A stretch of 35,697 bases of DNA, taken from positions 1 through 35,697 of the forward strand of contig CADCUO010000015.1 in the NCBI GenBank assembly GCA_902805915.1. Reading direction: 5' to 3'. Shown in pieces: positions 9,950 through 18,978 of this stretch (position 1 is its first letter; every line of letters starts with the position of its first letter). The notes under the pieces were generated by a model that saw only the letters and a program-made list of their open reading frames with translations, did no database searches and was not told the DNA's origin. The stretch is from an uncultured Propionibacteriaceae bacterium. Lineage in GTDB: Bacteria; Actinomycetota; Actinomycetes; Propionibacteriales; Propionibacteriaceae. A program made the translations under genes and the position numbers.

Positions 9950-10241
9950 TTGCGCCTCCGGTTCCAGTGTGCGACTCGCCCGATCCGGGGGCCGTAGTCC
10001 CGTCGGTGAGCTCCTGATCCTTCGGGGCGCTCCCCAACCAGACCGGGTCGGTCACCGGGGTGGGGCGACCACGCCCGGCCTTGGCCAGCGCAGACGCCTT
10101 ACACAGCAGCGCGATGATCGCGAAGGCCACAGCGGGGATCCCGATCAGCAACCCCAGACTCTGCAGCACGGTCGGGTTTGTGGCCTCGGGCCGGCCCGCT
10201 AGCGTCTCCAGTGGCACTAGCATGCTCAACAGTTCGCTCAC
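9936..10241 (-). CDS. Small single-TM hypothetical protein
   Basis: GTG at 10241 ([14 protein letters not shown]...); hydrophobic [19 protein letters not shown]; 3' end overlaps the DUF5130 start. The longer track ORF to 10430 reads through the pyrR repeat. Confidence 0.7.
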   Translation of the reverse strand: MSELLSMLVPLETLAGRPEATNPTVLQSLGLLIGIPAVAFAIIALLCKASALAKAGRGRPTPVTDPVWLGSAPKDQELTDGTTAPGSGESHTGTGGASARW

Positions 10242-10305
10242 GGGTCCTACGTTAGCCGAACCGGCCCGAACGCCAGCCTCCGGAACGTCGACCGAGGGAG
10301 AGTCA

Positions 10306-11049
10306 GTGTCCAACAGCGGTACGGGGTCCAACAGCGGTACGGGGTCCAACAGCGGTACGGGGTCCAACAGCGGTACGGGGTCCAACAGCGGTACGGGGTC
10401 CAACAGCGGTACGGGGCCCGACAGCGGCACGGGGGCACCGCGCGTTGTGATGGATGCCGACCAGATCGCCCGGGCATGCGCCCGAATGGCTCATCAGGTC
10501 CTCGAGGCCAACCGGGGCGCCGCCGGCCTGGTGCTGCTCGGCATCCCGACTCGAGGGGTACACCTGGCATCCCGGCTCGCCGCTGCGATGGCCCAGGTAG
10601 AGGGCGAGAGAATCCCGGTCGGGTCCCTGGACATCACCTTGTACCGCGACGACTTGCGCCGTAACCCGACGCGGCCGGTCGGCCACACCTATCTCCCGGT
10701 CCCGGTGGACGACGCCGTCGTGGTGCTGGTGGACGACGTACTATTCTCCGGGCGTACGGTCCGAGCCGCCCTGGACGCCCTCGGCGACATCGGACGGCCA
10801 CGGGCCGTCCGGTTGGCGGTACTGGTCGACCGCGGGCACCGTCAGCTGCCGATCAGGGCCGACCACGTCGGCAAGAACCTGCCGACCGCTGCCAGCGAGC
10901 GGGTGAGCGTACGGCTGGAGGAGTCAGACGGAGTGAACGAAGTGACGATCGCCCGACCGAGCGATGCCGACGGCGCCACCCCGAGCTCGTTCCCGAGTGA
11001 GCGAACCGCGGACGCAGACGGAGCAGCGGCACCCGGAGAGGACCGCTGA
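10306..11049 (+). CDS. pyrR: PyrR bifunctional pyrimidine operon regulator / uracil phosphoribosyltransferase with a repetitive N-terminus
   Basis: [49 protein letters not shown] (PRPP motif). GTG at 10306 preceded by GAGGGAG (10294-10300). Confidence 0.93.
   Translation: MSNSGTGSNSGTGSNSGTGSNSGTGSNSGTGSNSGTGPDSGTGAPRVVMDADQIARACARMAHQVLEANRGAAGLVLLGIPTRGVHLASRLAAAMAQVEGERIPVGSLDITLYRDDLRRNPTRPVGHTYLPVPVDDAVVVLVDDVLFSGRTVRAALDALGDIGRPRAVRLAVLVDRGHRQLPIRADHVGKNLPTAASERVSVRLEESDGVNEVTIARPSDADGATPSSFPSERTADADGAAAPGEDR
10309..10434 (+). repeat. 18-bp tandem repeat TCCAACAGCGGTACGGGG, six perfect copies plus one degenerate copy, encoding (SNSGTG)n
   Basis: Copies at 10309, 10327, 10345, 10363, 10381, 10399; degenerate cccgacagcggcacgggg at 10417-10434. 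Confidence 0.98.
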
Positions 11050-12041
11050 TGCGTCATCTGCTGTCCGCGGCTGATCTCAGCCTCAGCGAGATCACCGAGA
11101 TCCTGGATCTGGCCGAGGAGATGTCCACGGTGCAGGACCGGCCGGTCAAGAAACTCCCAGCGCTGCGCGGTCGGACCGTGGTGAACCTGTTCTTCGAGGA
11201 CTCCACCCGGACCCGGTCCTCCTTCGAGATCGCAGGGAAGTGGCTGTCGGCGGACGTTATCAACGTCAGCGCCAAAGGGTCCTCGATGTCCAAGGGAGAG
11301 TCGCTGCGCGACACCGTACTGACGGTGGCGGCCATGGGCGTGGATGCCCTGGTGATCCGACACCATGCCTCCGGGGCGCCCTGGCAGGCGTCCCATTGGA
11401 TCGACGCCCACGTGTTGAACGCCGGCGACGGAACCCACGAGCACCCGACCCAGGCGCTGCTCGACGCCTTCACACTGCGTCGCCACTTCCGGTCGGCAGA
11501 CCCGTCGTCGGCAGAGCGCAACGGTCAGGCGAGTGACTTCACCGGGAAGACGATCGCCATCGTCGGTGACCTCACCCACTCCCGCGTCGCCCGCAGCAAC
11601 GTGCTGCTGCTGCAGACGCTGGGAGCAGAGGTGGTGCTGGTGGCGCCACCCACCCTGATGCCGTCTGGGGTCGACTCCTGGCCCGCCGCCAACACCACCG
11701 ACTTTGATGAGGTGCTGGGAGCCTGCGACGCCGTCATGATGTTGCGGGTCCAGCGGGAACGGATGTCGGGGGGTTACTTCCCCAGCGCCCGCGAGTACAC
11801 CATCGGGTACGGGCTGACCCGCGCCCGGCTTGGAGCGCTTCGCCCCGGCGCAGCGATCTGCCACCCGGGCCCGATGAACCGAGGGCTGGAGATCTCCGCC
11901 GATGCGGCTGACGCCGCCAACTCCTTGATCTTGGACCAGGTCGCGGCTGGCGTCTCAATCCGGATGAGTGTGCTCTACCAGATCCTCGGCGGGGCGGAAG
12001 AGTCCGTTGCCTCGCCCGTACGAGAGGCCGCAGTTCGATGA
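11049..12041 (+). CDS. pyrB: Aspartate carbamoyltransferase catalytic subunit
   Basis: [49 protein letters not shown] overlap with pyrR. Confidence 0.97.
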   Translation: MRHLLSAADLSLSEITEILDLAEEMSTVQDRPVKKLPALRGRTVVNLFFEDSTRTRSSFEIAGKWLSADVINVSAKGSSMSKGESLRDTVLTVAAMGVDALVIRHHASGAPWQASHWIDAHVLNAGDGTHEHPTQALLDAFTLRRHFRSADPSSAERNGQASDFTGKTIAIVGDLTHSRVARSNVLLLQTLGAEVVLVAPPTLMPSGVDSWPAANTTDFDEVLGACDAVMMLRVQRERMSGGYFPSAREYTIGYGLTRARLGALRPGAAICHPGPMNRGLEISADAADAANSLILDQVAAGVSIRMSVLYQILGGAEESVASPVREAAVR

Positions 12042-13309
12042 ACGACGTACTGATCACCGGAGCCGACCTCGCCGGGCAGGGCCGCGCCGACCTGCTGATC
12101 CGAGACGGACGCCTGGTGGACCCGGCCGACGCAGGAGTCGACGTGGAGCGGATGGACGCAGACGGGCTGATCGCCCTGCCCGGACTGGTCGACCTGCACA
12201 CCCACCTCCGCGAACCCGGCCGGGAGGACGCCGAGACCCATGACAGCGGAACCCGGGCCGCTGCCCGCGGCGGTTTCACCGCGGTGCTGGCCATGGCCAA
12301 CACAACCCCGGTCACCGACACCGCCGAGGCAGCCCTGCACATCGCAGCGCTGGGCCGACAGGCCGGGCACGCCCAGGTGATACCGGTCGGCGCGGTGACC
12401 AAAGGGCTGGACGGTGCCGAGCTTGCGGAGCTGGGTCTGATGGCGCGGTCGGCGGTCCAGGTACGGGTGTTCTCCGACGATGGGCACTGCATCTCCGACG
12501 CCGGACTGATGCGGCGCGCGCTGGAGTACATCCGCGCCTTCGACGGTGTCATCGCCCAGCACGCGCAGGACCCGCGGCTTGCCGGCGCGCACGCCTGCTG
12601 CCACGAGGGTGAGGTTTCCGGCCGACTCGGACTGCCCGGATGGCCCCCGGCGGCTGAGTCGACCATCGTTGCCCGAGACGTGCAGCTCGCGGCTCTGACC
12701 GGTTCCCGGGTGCACGTCTGCCACGTCTCCACCGCGGAGACGGTGGACGTGCTGCGGTGGGCCAAGGCCCGCGGAGTCAAGATCACCGCCGAGGTGACAC
12801 CGCACCACCTGCTGCTGACCACCGATGAGGTCCTCGGCTACGACCCCACCTTCAAGGTGAACCCGCCGCTTCGTCCCGAGGAGCATGTTCGGGCGCTTCA
12901 GGACGGGCTGGCCGACGGCACCATCGACGCCGTCGCCACCGACCACGCACCGCACGCCCGGCATGACAAGCAGCACGCCTTCGCTGAGGCAGCGTTCGGG
13001 ATGGTCGGGCTGGAGTCTGCGCTGGCCGTTGTGGTCGAGACCATGGTGGATACCGGTCGACTGTCGTGGAGCGGGGTGGCGCAGCGCACTTCTGTGGTAC
13101 CGGCAAGGATTGCCCGCCTGTCCGGACAAGGGCGGCCCTTGTCGGTCGGCGAACCGGCGAATGTGACACTGGTGGATCCGACTGCCCGAGCGGTGGTGGA
13201 CGCAGACAACACCGCGTCACTCTCCCGCAACAACCCCTGGCACGGTCGAGAGCTGCCCGACCCGGTGGTAGCGACGTTCTGGGCGGGACGCCAGACGTAC
13301 CGGCGTTAA
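12038..13309 (+). CDS. pyrC: Dihydroorotase
   Basis: [61 protein letters not shown] overlap with pyrB. Confidence 0.96.
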   Translation: MNDVLITGADLAGQGRADLLIRDGRLVDPADAGVDVERMDADGLIALPGLVDLHTHLREPGREDAETHDSGTRAAARGGFTAVLAMANTTPVTDTAEAALHIAALGRQAGHAQVIPVGAVTKGLDGAELAELGLMARSAVQVRVFSDDGHCISDAGLMRRALEYIRAFDGVIAQHAQDPRLAGAHACCHEGEVSGRLGLPGWPPAAESTIVARDVQLAALTGSRVHVCHVSTAETVDVLRWAKARGVKITAEVTPHHLLLTTDEVLGYDPTFKVNPPLRPEEHVRALQDGLADGTIDAVATDHAPHARHDKQHAFAEAAFGMVGLESALAVVVETMVDTGRLSWSGVAQRTSVVPARIARLSGQGRPLSVGEPANVTLVDPTARAVVDADNTASLSRNNPWHGRELPDPVVATFWAGRQTYRR

Positions 13310-13371
13310 CGTCAAGGGGGCGTCGGCGGACGTTCGGCTGATCAGCCGGGCCGGCTCGCTACGCTGGCGCG

Positions 13372-13998
13372 ATGCCTGCCTGGTTCCCGAGCAACGTCGC
13401 CGAAGCGGTGCTGTTCCCACCACTTCGGATCCTGTTCCTGATCGTGATGGCGTCGGTGGTCCGGTATCTGCTGCATCGGCTGATCGACAAGATGGTGCGG
13501 CGGGCGATCGACCGACAACCCAACCCTCGCTTCCGCGCCGCCACCATCCTCGCCGCCGCCACCAGCCTCCCGCGCGAGCGCCGTGAACAGCGGATCGCGG
13601 CGCTGGGCTCGCTGGCACGCAGCGTCATCACCGTGGTCTTGATCCTCGCCACCGTTGTCATGGTCCTGGCGGAGATGGGGTTCAACGTCTCCACCATCAT
13701 CGCCGGTACCTCCATCTTGGGCGTGACGATTGCATTCGGCCTGCAGAACGTGGTGAAGGACTTCATCTCCGGGGTGTTCATGCTGATCGAGGACCAGATC
13801 GGCGTGGGCGACTTCGTCGACATGGAGAGGGCGTCCGGAACCGTCGAGGAGGTGGGCCTGCGGGTCACCCAGCTCCGCGACGACAACGGCACCATCTGGT
13901 ACGTACGCAACGGAGAGATCCTCCGCGTCGGCAACTTCAGCCAAGGCGGGCCCGGACGGCCCCCGGAACCTGACGACGACCCAGTCCCGTCGGAGTGA
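13372..13998 (+). CDS. MscS-family mechanosensitive channel, short C-terminus
   Basis: GTSILGVTIAFGLQNVVKDFISGVFMLIEDQIGVGDFVDM, WYVRNGEILRVGNFSQG. Confidence 0.9.
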   Translation: MPAWFPSNVAEAVLFPPLRILFLIVMASVVRYLLHRLIDKMVRRAIDRQPNPRFRAATILAAATSLPRERREQRIAALGSLARSVITVVLILATVVMVLAEMGFNVSTIIAGTSILGVTIAFGLQNVVKDFISGVFMLIEDQIGVGDFVDMERASGTVEEVGLRVTQLRDDNGTIWYVRNGEILRVGNFSQGGPGRPPEPDDDPVPSE

Positions 13999-14043
13999 CC
14001 GGGCTACGCCGCTCGATGGGACCGGGTCAGCCGTAGATGAGCC

Positions 14044-14475
14044 CTAGTCGACCAGGGTGGCTTCCAGGGTGATGGTGGTGCCAGTCAGAGCCTGGCTCAC
14101 CGGGCAGTTCTTCTTGGCGTCCTGGGCTGCCTCCTCGAACTGCTCCGCGCTCAGCCCCTCAACAGCGGCCTTGACGGTCAGCTTGACGCCGGTGATGCCC
14201 TTGCCGGGCTGGAACGTCACATCAGCAGTGGTGTCGACGGTGGTGGGTGGGGTGCCGGCTTGGGCCAGGGCATGCGAGAGAGACATCGAAAAGCAGGTGG
14301 AGTGAGCGGCGGCAATCAGCTCCTCCGGGCTGGTCTTGCCGTTCGGCTCCTGCTCGGTGCGAGCGGGCCAAGTGACGTCGAAGGTGCCCAGCCCGGATGA
14401 GGCCAGGTCGACAGTGCCGGCGCCCTCCATCAGCGAGCCCTTCCAGTGTGCGTTGGCGGTGCGGGTTGCAGCCAT
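14044..14475 (-). CDS. OsmC-family peroxiredoxin
   Basis: MAATRTANAHWKGSLMEGAGTVDL, GKTSPEELIAAAHSTCFSMSLSHAL, NCPVSQAL. GAGGAG upstream of ATG 14475. Confidence 0.93.
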   Translation of the reverse strand: MAATRTANAHWKGSLMEGAGTVDLASSGLGTFDVTWPARTEQEPNGKTSPEELIAAAHSTCFSMSLSHALAQAGTPPTTVDTTADVTFQPGKGITGVKLTVKAAVEGLSAEQFEEAAQDAKKNCPVSQALTGTTITLEATLVD

Positions 14476-14582
14476 GAACAACTCCTCAGGTGTCGGATTC
14501 GAAACGGTGTTGCAGGCGGTGGATGCGTCCACCGGATCCCTATCCTGCCAGGGCCGCTCCAGGGTGAGGGACAATGGGGGTG

Positions 14583-15008
14583 ATGTCCACTCCCGTACCC
14601 CCACAGACGTTGTACGACGCCGTCGGCGGCCACGAGACCTTCGTTGCCCTGGTGAAGCGCTTCTACGAGGGAGTCGCCGGCGACCCACCGCTGCGTGCTC
14701 TCTACCCCGAGGATGACCTCGGGCCGGCGGAGGTGCGGTTCCGCATGTTCCTCGAGCAGTACTGGGGCGGGCCCACCACCTACAGCGAGCAACGCGGCCA
14801 CCCGCGGCTGCGGATGCGGCACGGCCCCTTCCTGGTCACGCCGGTTGCCCGCGACCGGTGGTTGAAGCACATGCGCGACGCGATCGATTCGCTGCATCTG
14901 GCTCCGGCCCACGAGGCGGAGCTGTGGTCGTACATGGAGCGTGCCGCCCACTCGATGGTCAACTCCCTGGACGAGAACCCGCGCCCGGTGACCGGTTTCC
15001 AGCTCTGA
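14583..15008 (+). CDS. glbO: Group II truncated haemoglobin (trHbO-like)
   Basis: [72 protein letters not shown]. Confidence 0.93.
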   Translation: MSTPVPPQTLYDAVGGHETFVALVKRFYEGVAGDPPLRALYPEDDLGPAEVRFRMFLEQYWGGPTTYSEQRGHPRLRMRHGPFLVTPVARDRWLKHMRDAIDSLHLAPAHEAELWSYMERAAHSMVNSLDENPRPVTGFQL

Positions 15009-15092
15009 CGGCAGGTGAGCGCCTAGGCCGTTGCGTCAGTCGACGCACATCAGCCGTTGCGTCCCGGCTCAGGTGAGTGGGAGGCTCCAACG

Positions 15093-16934
15093 GTGAAGCC
15101 CCAGACCAAGACCAGCCCAGACGGCATCGAGTACCGCGACCTCAACGGCAACGGCGTCCTAGACCCGTACGAGAACCCCACCCTCCCGGTCGAGGCGCGG
15201 GTGTTGGACCTGGTCGGCCGGCTCTCACTGGAGGAGAAGGCGGGGCTGCTGTTCCATCCGATCATCGAGGCCGGTACGGACGGCTCCGTGGTGGAGACGC
15301 CGGGCCGGATCAGCTTGCTGCCGACGTCGACTGTGGTGCTGGGCAAGCTGCTCAACCACTTCAACGTGCATGCACTCGGAGACCCCACGGCCGCGGCGCG
15401 ATGGCACAACGCCGTCCAGGCGCTAGCAGAGCAGACGCCGCACGGCATCCCGGTGACCATCTCCTCCGACCCCCGGCACAGCTTCAACGACAACCCCGGC
15501 GCCTCCTTCGCGGCCGGGTCCTTCTCCCAATGGCCCGAACCGATCGGGCTCGGCGCGATTGGTGACGCCGAGCTGGTACGGCTGCACGCCGACGCCACCC
15601 GGGAGGAGTACACCGCAGTCGGGATTAGGGCGGCGCTGCACCCGACGGCGGACCTGGCGACCGAACCCCGCTGGGGTCGTCAGTTCGCAACCTTCGGACA
15701 AGACAGCGACCTGGTCACGCGGCTGGTTGATGCCTTTCTGCAGGGACTGCAGGGCGCCGAGCTGGGAGCCACCAGCGTTGCAGCCACCACCAAGCACTTC
15801 CCTGGTGGCGGTCCGCAGAAGGACGGGGAGGACCCGCACTTTCCCTATGGTCGCGAGCAGACCTACACCGGCGGCGGGTTCGACGACCATCTGAAGCCGT
15901 TCGTCCGTGCCATCGCCCGTGGCACCAGCGCGATCATGCCGTACTACGGGATGCCGGTGGGCCTTTACCTCGATGGCGAGCCCATCGAGCAGGTCGGGTT
16001 CAGCTACAACAAGCAGATCATCACCGGCCTGCTCCGCGAGAAGCTCGGTTACGACGGTGTGGTGTTGACTGACTGGTCACTGTTGACCGACACGGTGGCA
16101 GGTGACCTCGGCCTGCCTGCCCGCGCCTGGGGGGTGGAGGACCTGGACCGGCTGCGCCGGCTGGAGAAGCTGCTGGCTGCCGGGGTGGACCAGCTCGGCG
16201 GCGAGGAGTGCCCGGAACTGGTGGTCGACCTTGTCTCCAGCGGAGCGGTGCCGATGGAACGGATCGACGAGTCGGTACGCCGCCTGCTGCGGGTCAAGTA
16301 TCAGCTCGGGCTGTTTGACAACCCATATGTCGACGAAGAGGCGGCCGCCGTAGTCGTCGGTCGCTCCGAGTTTGTCCGGGCTGGGCATCGGGCTCAGGCC
16401 GAGTCGGTGACTGTGCTGGTCAACTCCGAGGGCCGAGATGGCCCGGTGCTGCCGCTGCGCGCGGGAGTCTCCCTCTTCGTCGAAGGCGTTGACCGGGATA
16501 TAGCAGCTCAGTTCGCCACCGTGGTGGACGACCCGGCTGAGGCGGACCTGGCCCTGGTCCGGGTCCGGGCACCGTACGAGGAGCGCAACAGCTACTTCCT
16601 GGAGCAGTGGTTCCACGCCGGTTCGCTGGAGTTCCCCGCCGGGGTGATTCGGCGGCTCGGCAAGATCGCCGAACAGACGCCGCTGCTGGTTGACGTCACC
16701 TTGGAGCGGCCTGCCATCTTGGCCCCGATCACTGAGATCGCGGCCGGTCTGGTGGCCAGCTACGGCGCCTCTGAACGGGCCCTGCTGGAGGCTTTGACCA
16801 ACCGGATCAGCCCGCGCGGCAGGTTGCCGTTTGAGATACCACGGTCAATGGGGGCCGTCGTCGTGTCCAGACCAGATGTCGCCTCCGACACCGTGGACCC
16901 GCTCTTCGAGGTCGGTCATCGAGTAACGATCTAG
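15093..16934 (+). CDS. Glycoside hydrolase family 3 (beta-glucosidase-like)
   Basis: LSLEEKAGLLFHP, HPTADLATEPRWGRQFATFGQD, TKHFPGGGPQKDGEDPHFPYG, YDGVVLTDWSLLTD. GGGAGG upstream of GTG 15093. Confidence 0.92.
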   Translation: MKPQTKTSPDGIEYRDLNGNGVLDPYENPTLPVEARVLDLVGRLSLEEKAGLLFHPIIEAGTDGSVVETPGRISLLPTSTVVLGKLLNHFNVHALGDPTAAARWHNAVQALAEQTPHGIPVTISSDPRHSFNDNPGASFAAGSFSQWPEPIGLGAIGDAELVRLHADATREEYTAVGIRAALHPTADLATEPRWGRQFATFGQDSDLVTRLVDAFLQGLQGAELGATSVAATTKHFPGGGPQKDGEDPHFPYGREQTYTGGGFDDHLKPFVRAIARGTSAIMPYYGMPVGLYLDGEPIEQVGFSYNKQIITGLLREKLGYDGVVLTDWSLLTDTVAGDLGLPARAWGVEDLDRLRRLEKLLAAGVDQLGGEECPELVVDLVSSGAVPMERIDESVRRLLRVKYQLGLFDNPYVDEEAAAVVVGRSEFVRAGHRAQAESVTVLVNSEGRDGPVLPLRAGVSLFVEGVDRDIAAQFATVVDDPAEADLALVRVRAPYEERNSYFLEQWFHAGSLEFPAGVIRRLGKIAEQTPLLVDVTLERPAILAPITEIAAGLVASYGASERALLEALTNRISPRGRLPFEIPRSMGAVVVSRPDVASDTVDPLFEVGHRVTI

Positions 16935-17983
16935 CGCCCGGGATAGACCATCGGCTTCAAGGTGGTTGGGTCCTTCTTGGCTACCTGCAACGCCTCGACT
17001 GCCTGAGCCAGACCGTACTGACCGGTCACCAGCCCGTCCAGGTCGACCAGACCCGAGGCGGCTAGAGCGATCGCAGCCGGATAGCAATTGGCGTAGCGGA
17101 ACGTCCCGGTGACCACCAGCTCCTTGATCTGGATCAGCGCGACCGGCAGCTCCATGGTGGCGGCACCCATTCCGACCAACACCACCCGAGCAGCCGGCGC
17201 TGCAGCCGCGAAGGCGGCGTGCACGGCCGGTGTCGCCCCACTGCACTCCAAGATCACGTCGACCGGGTCGATCTGGTCCGACAGCGGTCCTGCGGTGGCA
17301 TTGATGACCTGGCTGGCCCCCCGTCCCAAAGCCGTCTGCAAGCGATAGTCGTTGGTGTCGCTCACTCCCACCCACGCGGCCCCTCGAGCCCGAGCTACAT
17401 CGGCACAGAGCAGCCCGACGGGGCCGGCACCAGTCACCAGCACGCGGTCTCCCGGCTGCACTCCGACTTTCTGGTTCGCCCAGACCCCGACCGACAACGG
17501 CTCGATCAGGGCAGCAGCCTCATCGGAGAGCGAGTCCGGTACCGGGTGCGCCCGGTGAGACTCCAGCACCACGTACTGAGCAAAGGCACCATTCACCGGA
17601 GGCGTGGCGAAGAACTGCACGTCCGGGCACAGGTTGTAACGTCCGGTCAGGCACTGGGTACACCGGCCACAGGTCTCCTGCGGCTCCATCGCTACCCGTT
17701 GCCCGACCCGGCGGTCGGTCACAGCTGAACCGATGGCACGGACGGTGCCAGATGCCTCGTGGCCCAGGACCAGCGGCTGCTCCACCACGAAGTCCGCGAT
17801 CCGTCCGTGGTCAAAGTAGTGCACATCGGAGCCGCAGATACCGACGGCAGCCACCTCGATCAGGACCTGATGCGGTCCGGGCTCGGGCACCGCGGCCTGC
17901 TCCAGCTCGACGACACCCTGCTTGAGCAGGACGGCCTGGGTCTGCTCGCTGGCGATGGAGCTCGTGGGGGCGATAGCACTCAT
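16931..17983 (-). CDS. Zinc-dependent alcohol/polyol dehydrogenase (MDR family)
   Basis: VGICGSDVHYFDHGRIADF, LVLGHEASGTVRAIGSAVTD, EPQETCGRCTQCLTGRYNLCPDV. Likely ATG at 17983. Confidence 0.92.
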   Translation of the reverse strand: MSAIAPTSSIASEQTQAVLLKQGVVELEQAAVPEPGPHQVLIEVAAVGICGSDVHYFDHGRIADFVVEQPLVLGHEASGTVRAIGSAVTDRRVGQRVAMEPQETCGRCTQCLTGRYNLCPDVQFFATPPVNGAFAQYVVLESHRAHPVPDSLSDEAAALIEPLSVGVWANQKVGVQPGDRVLVTGAGPVGLLCADVARARGAAWVGVSDTNDYRLQTALGRGASQVINATAGPLSDQIDPVDVILECSGATPAVHAAFAAAAPAARVVLVGMGAATMELPVALIQIKELVVTGTFRYANCYPAAIALAASGLVDLDGLVTGQYGLAQAVEALQVAKKDPTTLKPMVYPGR

Positions 17984-18012
17984 GGGCTCAGCGTAGCGAC
18001 CCCGGGACGAGC

Positions 18013-18834
18013 TCAGGAATGTACCAGCCACCGCTCGAGCCGAGTCCGGGCCTCCGCGGTCAGCGGTTCCTCCCCCACCACAACGCTGCGCGCCGTGGCG
18101 AAGATCGTGTCGGTGTCGGAGTCGAGGATCTTGGCGGCCAAGGTGAACGAGCGGGTGCCGATCTTGACGACCGCTGTGCGAACCTCGTACGGCTCAGTGC
18201 GGAAGTCCAATGGCTGGCGATACTCCAGATCCTGCCGCACGATCACCCACACCACCTGGCCTGACCGCTCCATCACCTGCGACAGCATCGCGATCCGTGC
18301 CTCTTGGATGTAGTCGTAGAACTTGACGTTGTTGACGTGGCCGTAGGAGTCAAGGTCGGACCACCGCACTCTCAGGGCGTACCGATGCCCCTCCTGCTGG
18401 TGTGCCGGCCGCGGTAGCGGCGGCAGCGGCTCGGTCAGCCCGCGAGCGGCCTCGAGAGCCGACCGTTCTTCCGGTAGCAGCCGGCGCAGTGAGCCGGTCG
18501 CCAGATCGAACGGGACGGCACCGGTTCGTGCCCGCGCAACCAGGTGCTCGCCGTCGAACAGCTCGTAGCTGATGTAGAACCGGCTGGCGCCGAAGCTGTC
18601 CACCCCGAGCTCGATCCGGATCTGTTGCTCCGCGAACTTGATGGGGCGCAGGTACTCCACCTGGTGGCTGGTGACAAGCACGCCGGTGTCAAGCAGCTGG
18701 TGCAGGATTGCTGGCCCGGACAGCAGGAAGTCGACCCTGGCCTCCTGCAGGTAGTCAAGGTATGCGGCGTTGTTGATGTGCCCCTGAGCGTCCATGTCTC
18801 CCCAACGGATCGGACACAGATAGGTGTGGGTCAC
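18013..18834 (-). CDS. Acyl-CoA thioesterase with two tandem hotdog (4HBT) domains
   Basis: RWGDMDAQGHINNAAYLDYLQEARVDFL in the N half and RWSDLDSYGHVNNVKFYDYIQEARIAML in the C half. Confidence 0.92.
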   Translation of the reverse strand: MTHTYLCPIRWGDMDAQGHINNAAYLDYLQEARVDFLLSGPAILHQLLDTGVLVTSHQVEYLRPIKFAEQQIRIELGVDSFGASRFYISYELFDGEHLVARARTGAVPFDLATGSLRRLLPEERSALEAARGLTEPLPPLPRPAHQQEGHRYALRVRWSDLDSYGHVNNVKFYDYIQEARIAMLSQVMERSGQVVWVIVRQDLEYRQPLDFRTEPYEVRTAVVKIGTRSFTLAAKILDSDTDTIFATARSVVVGEEPLTAEARTRLERWLVHS

Positions 18835-18978
18835 GCACTTCTCCTCAAGAGGCCGTCGGGTCTCCCGAACATGTCACAGGGTCCCCCAGGAATGTCACAC
18901 CAGTCCCAGTGAACCCGCACCGCCACGCGTGGCCAGCTCTAGCCGGCGCCAACTGGAGTGGGGTTCTGAGGTTCGCGC

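Noticed and set aside
9936-10430. Minus-strand ORF with PLLDPV repeats as a repeat protein
   Set aside because: The repeat is the reverse complement of the pyrR minisatellite; a GTG start at 10241 gives a plausible small membrane protein without it.
10309-10434. CRISPR array
   Set aside because: Repeats are contiguous 18-bp units with no spacers and lie inside a coding frame; no cas genes.
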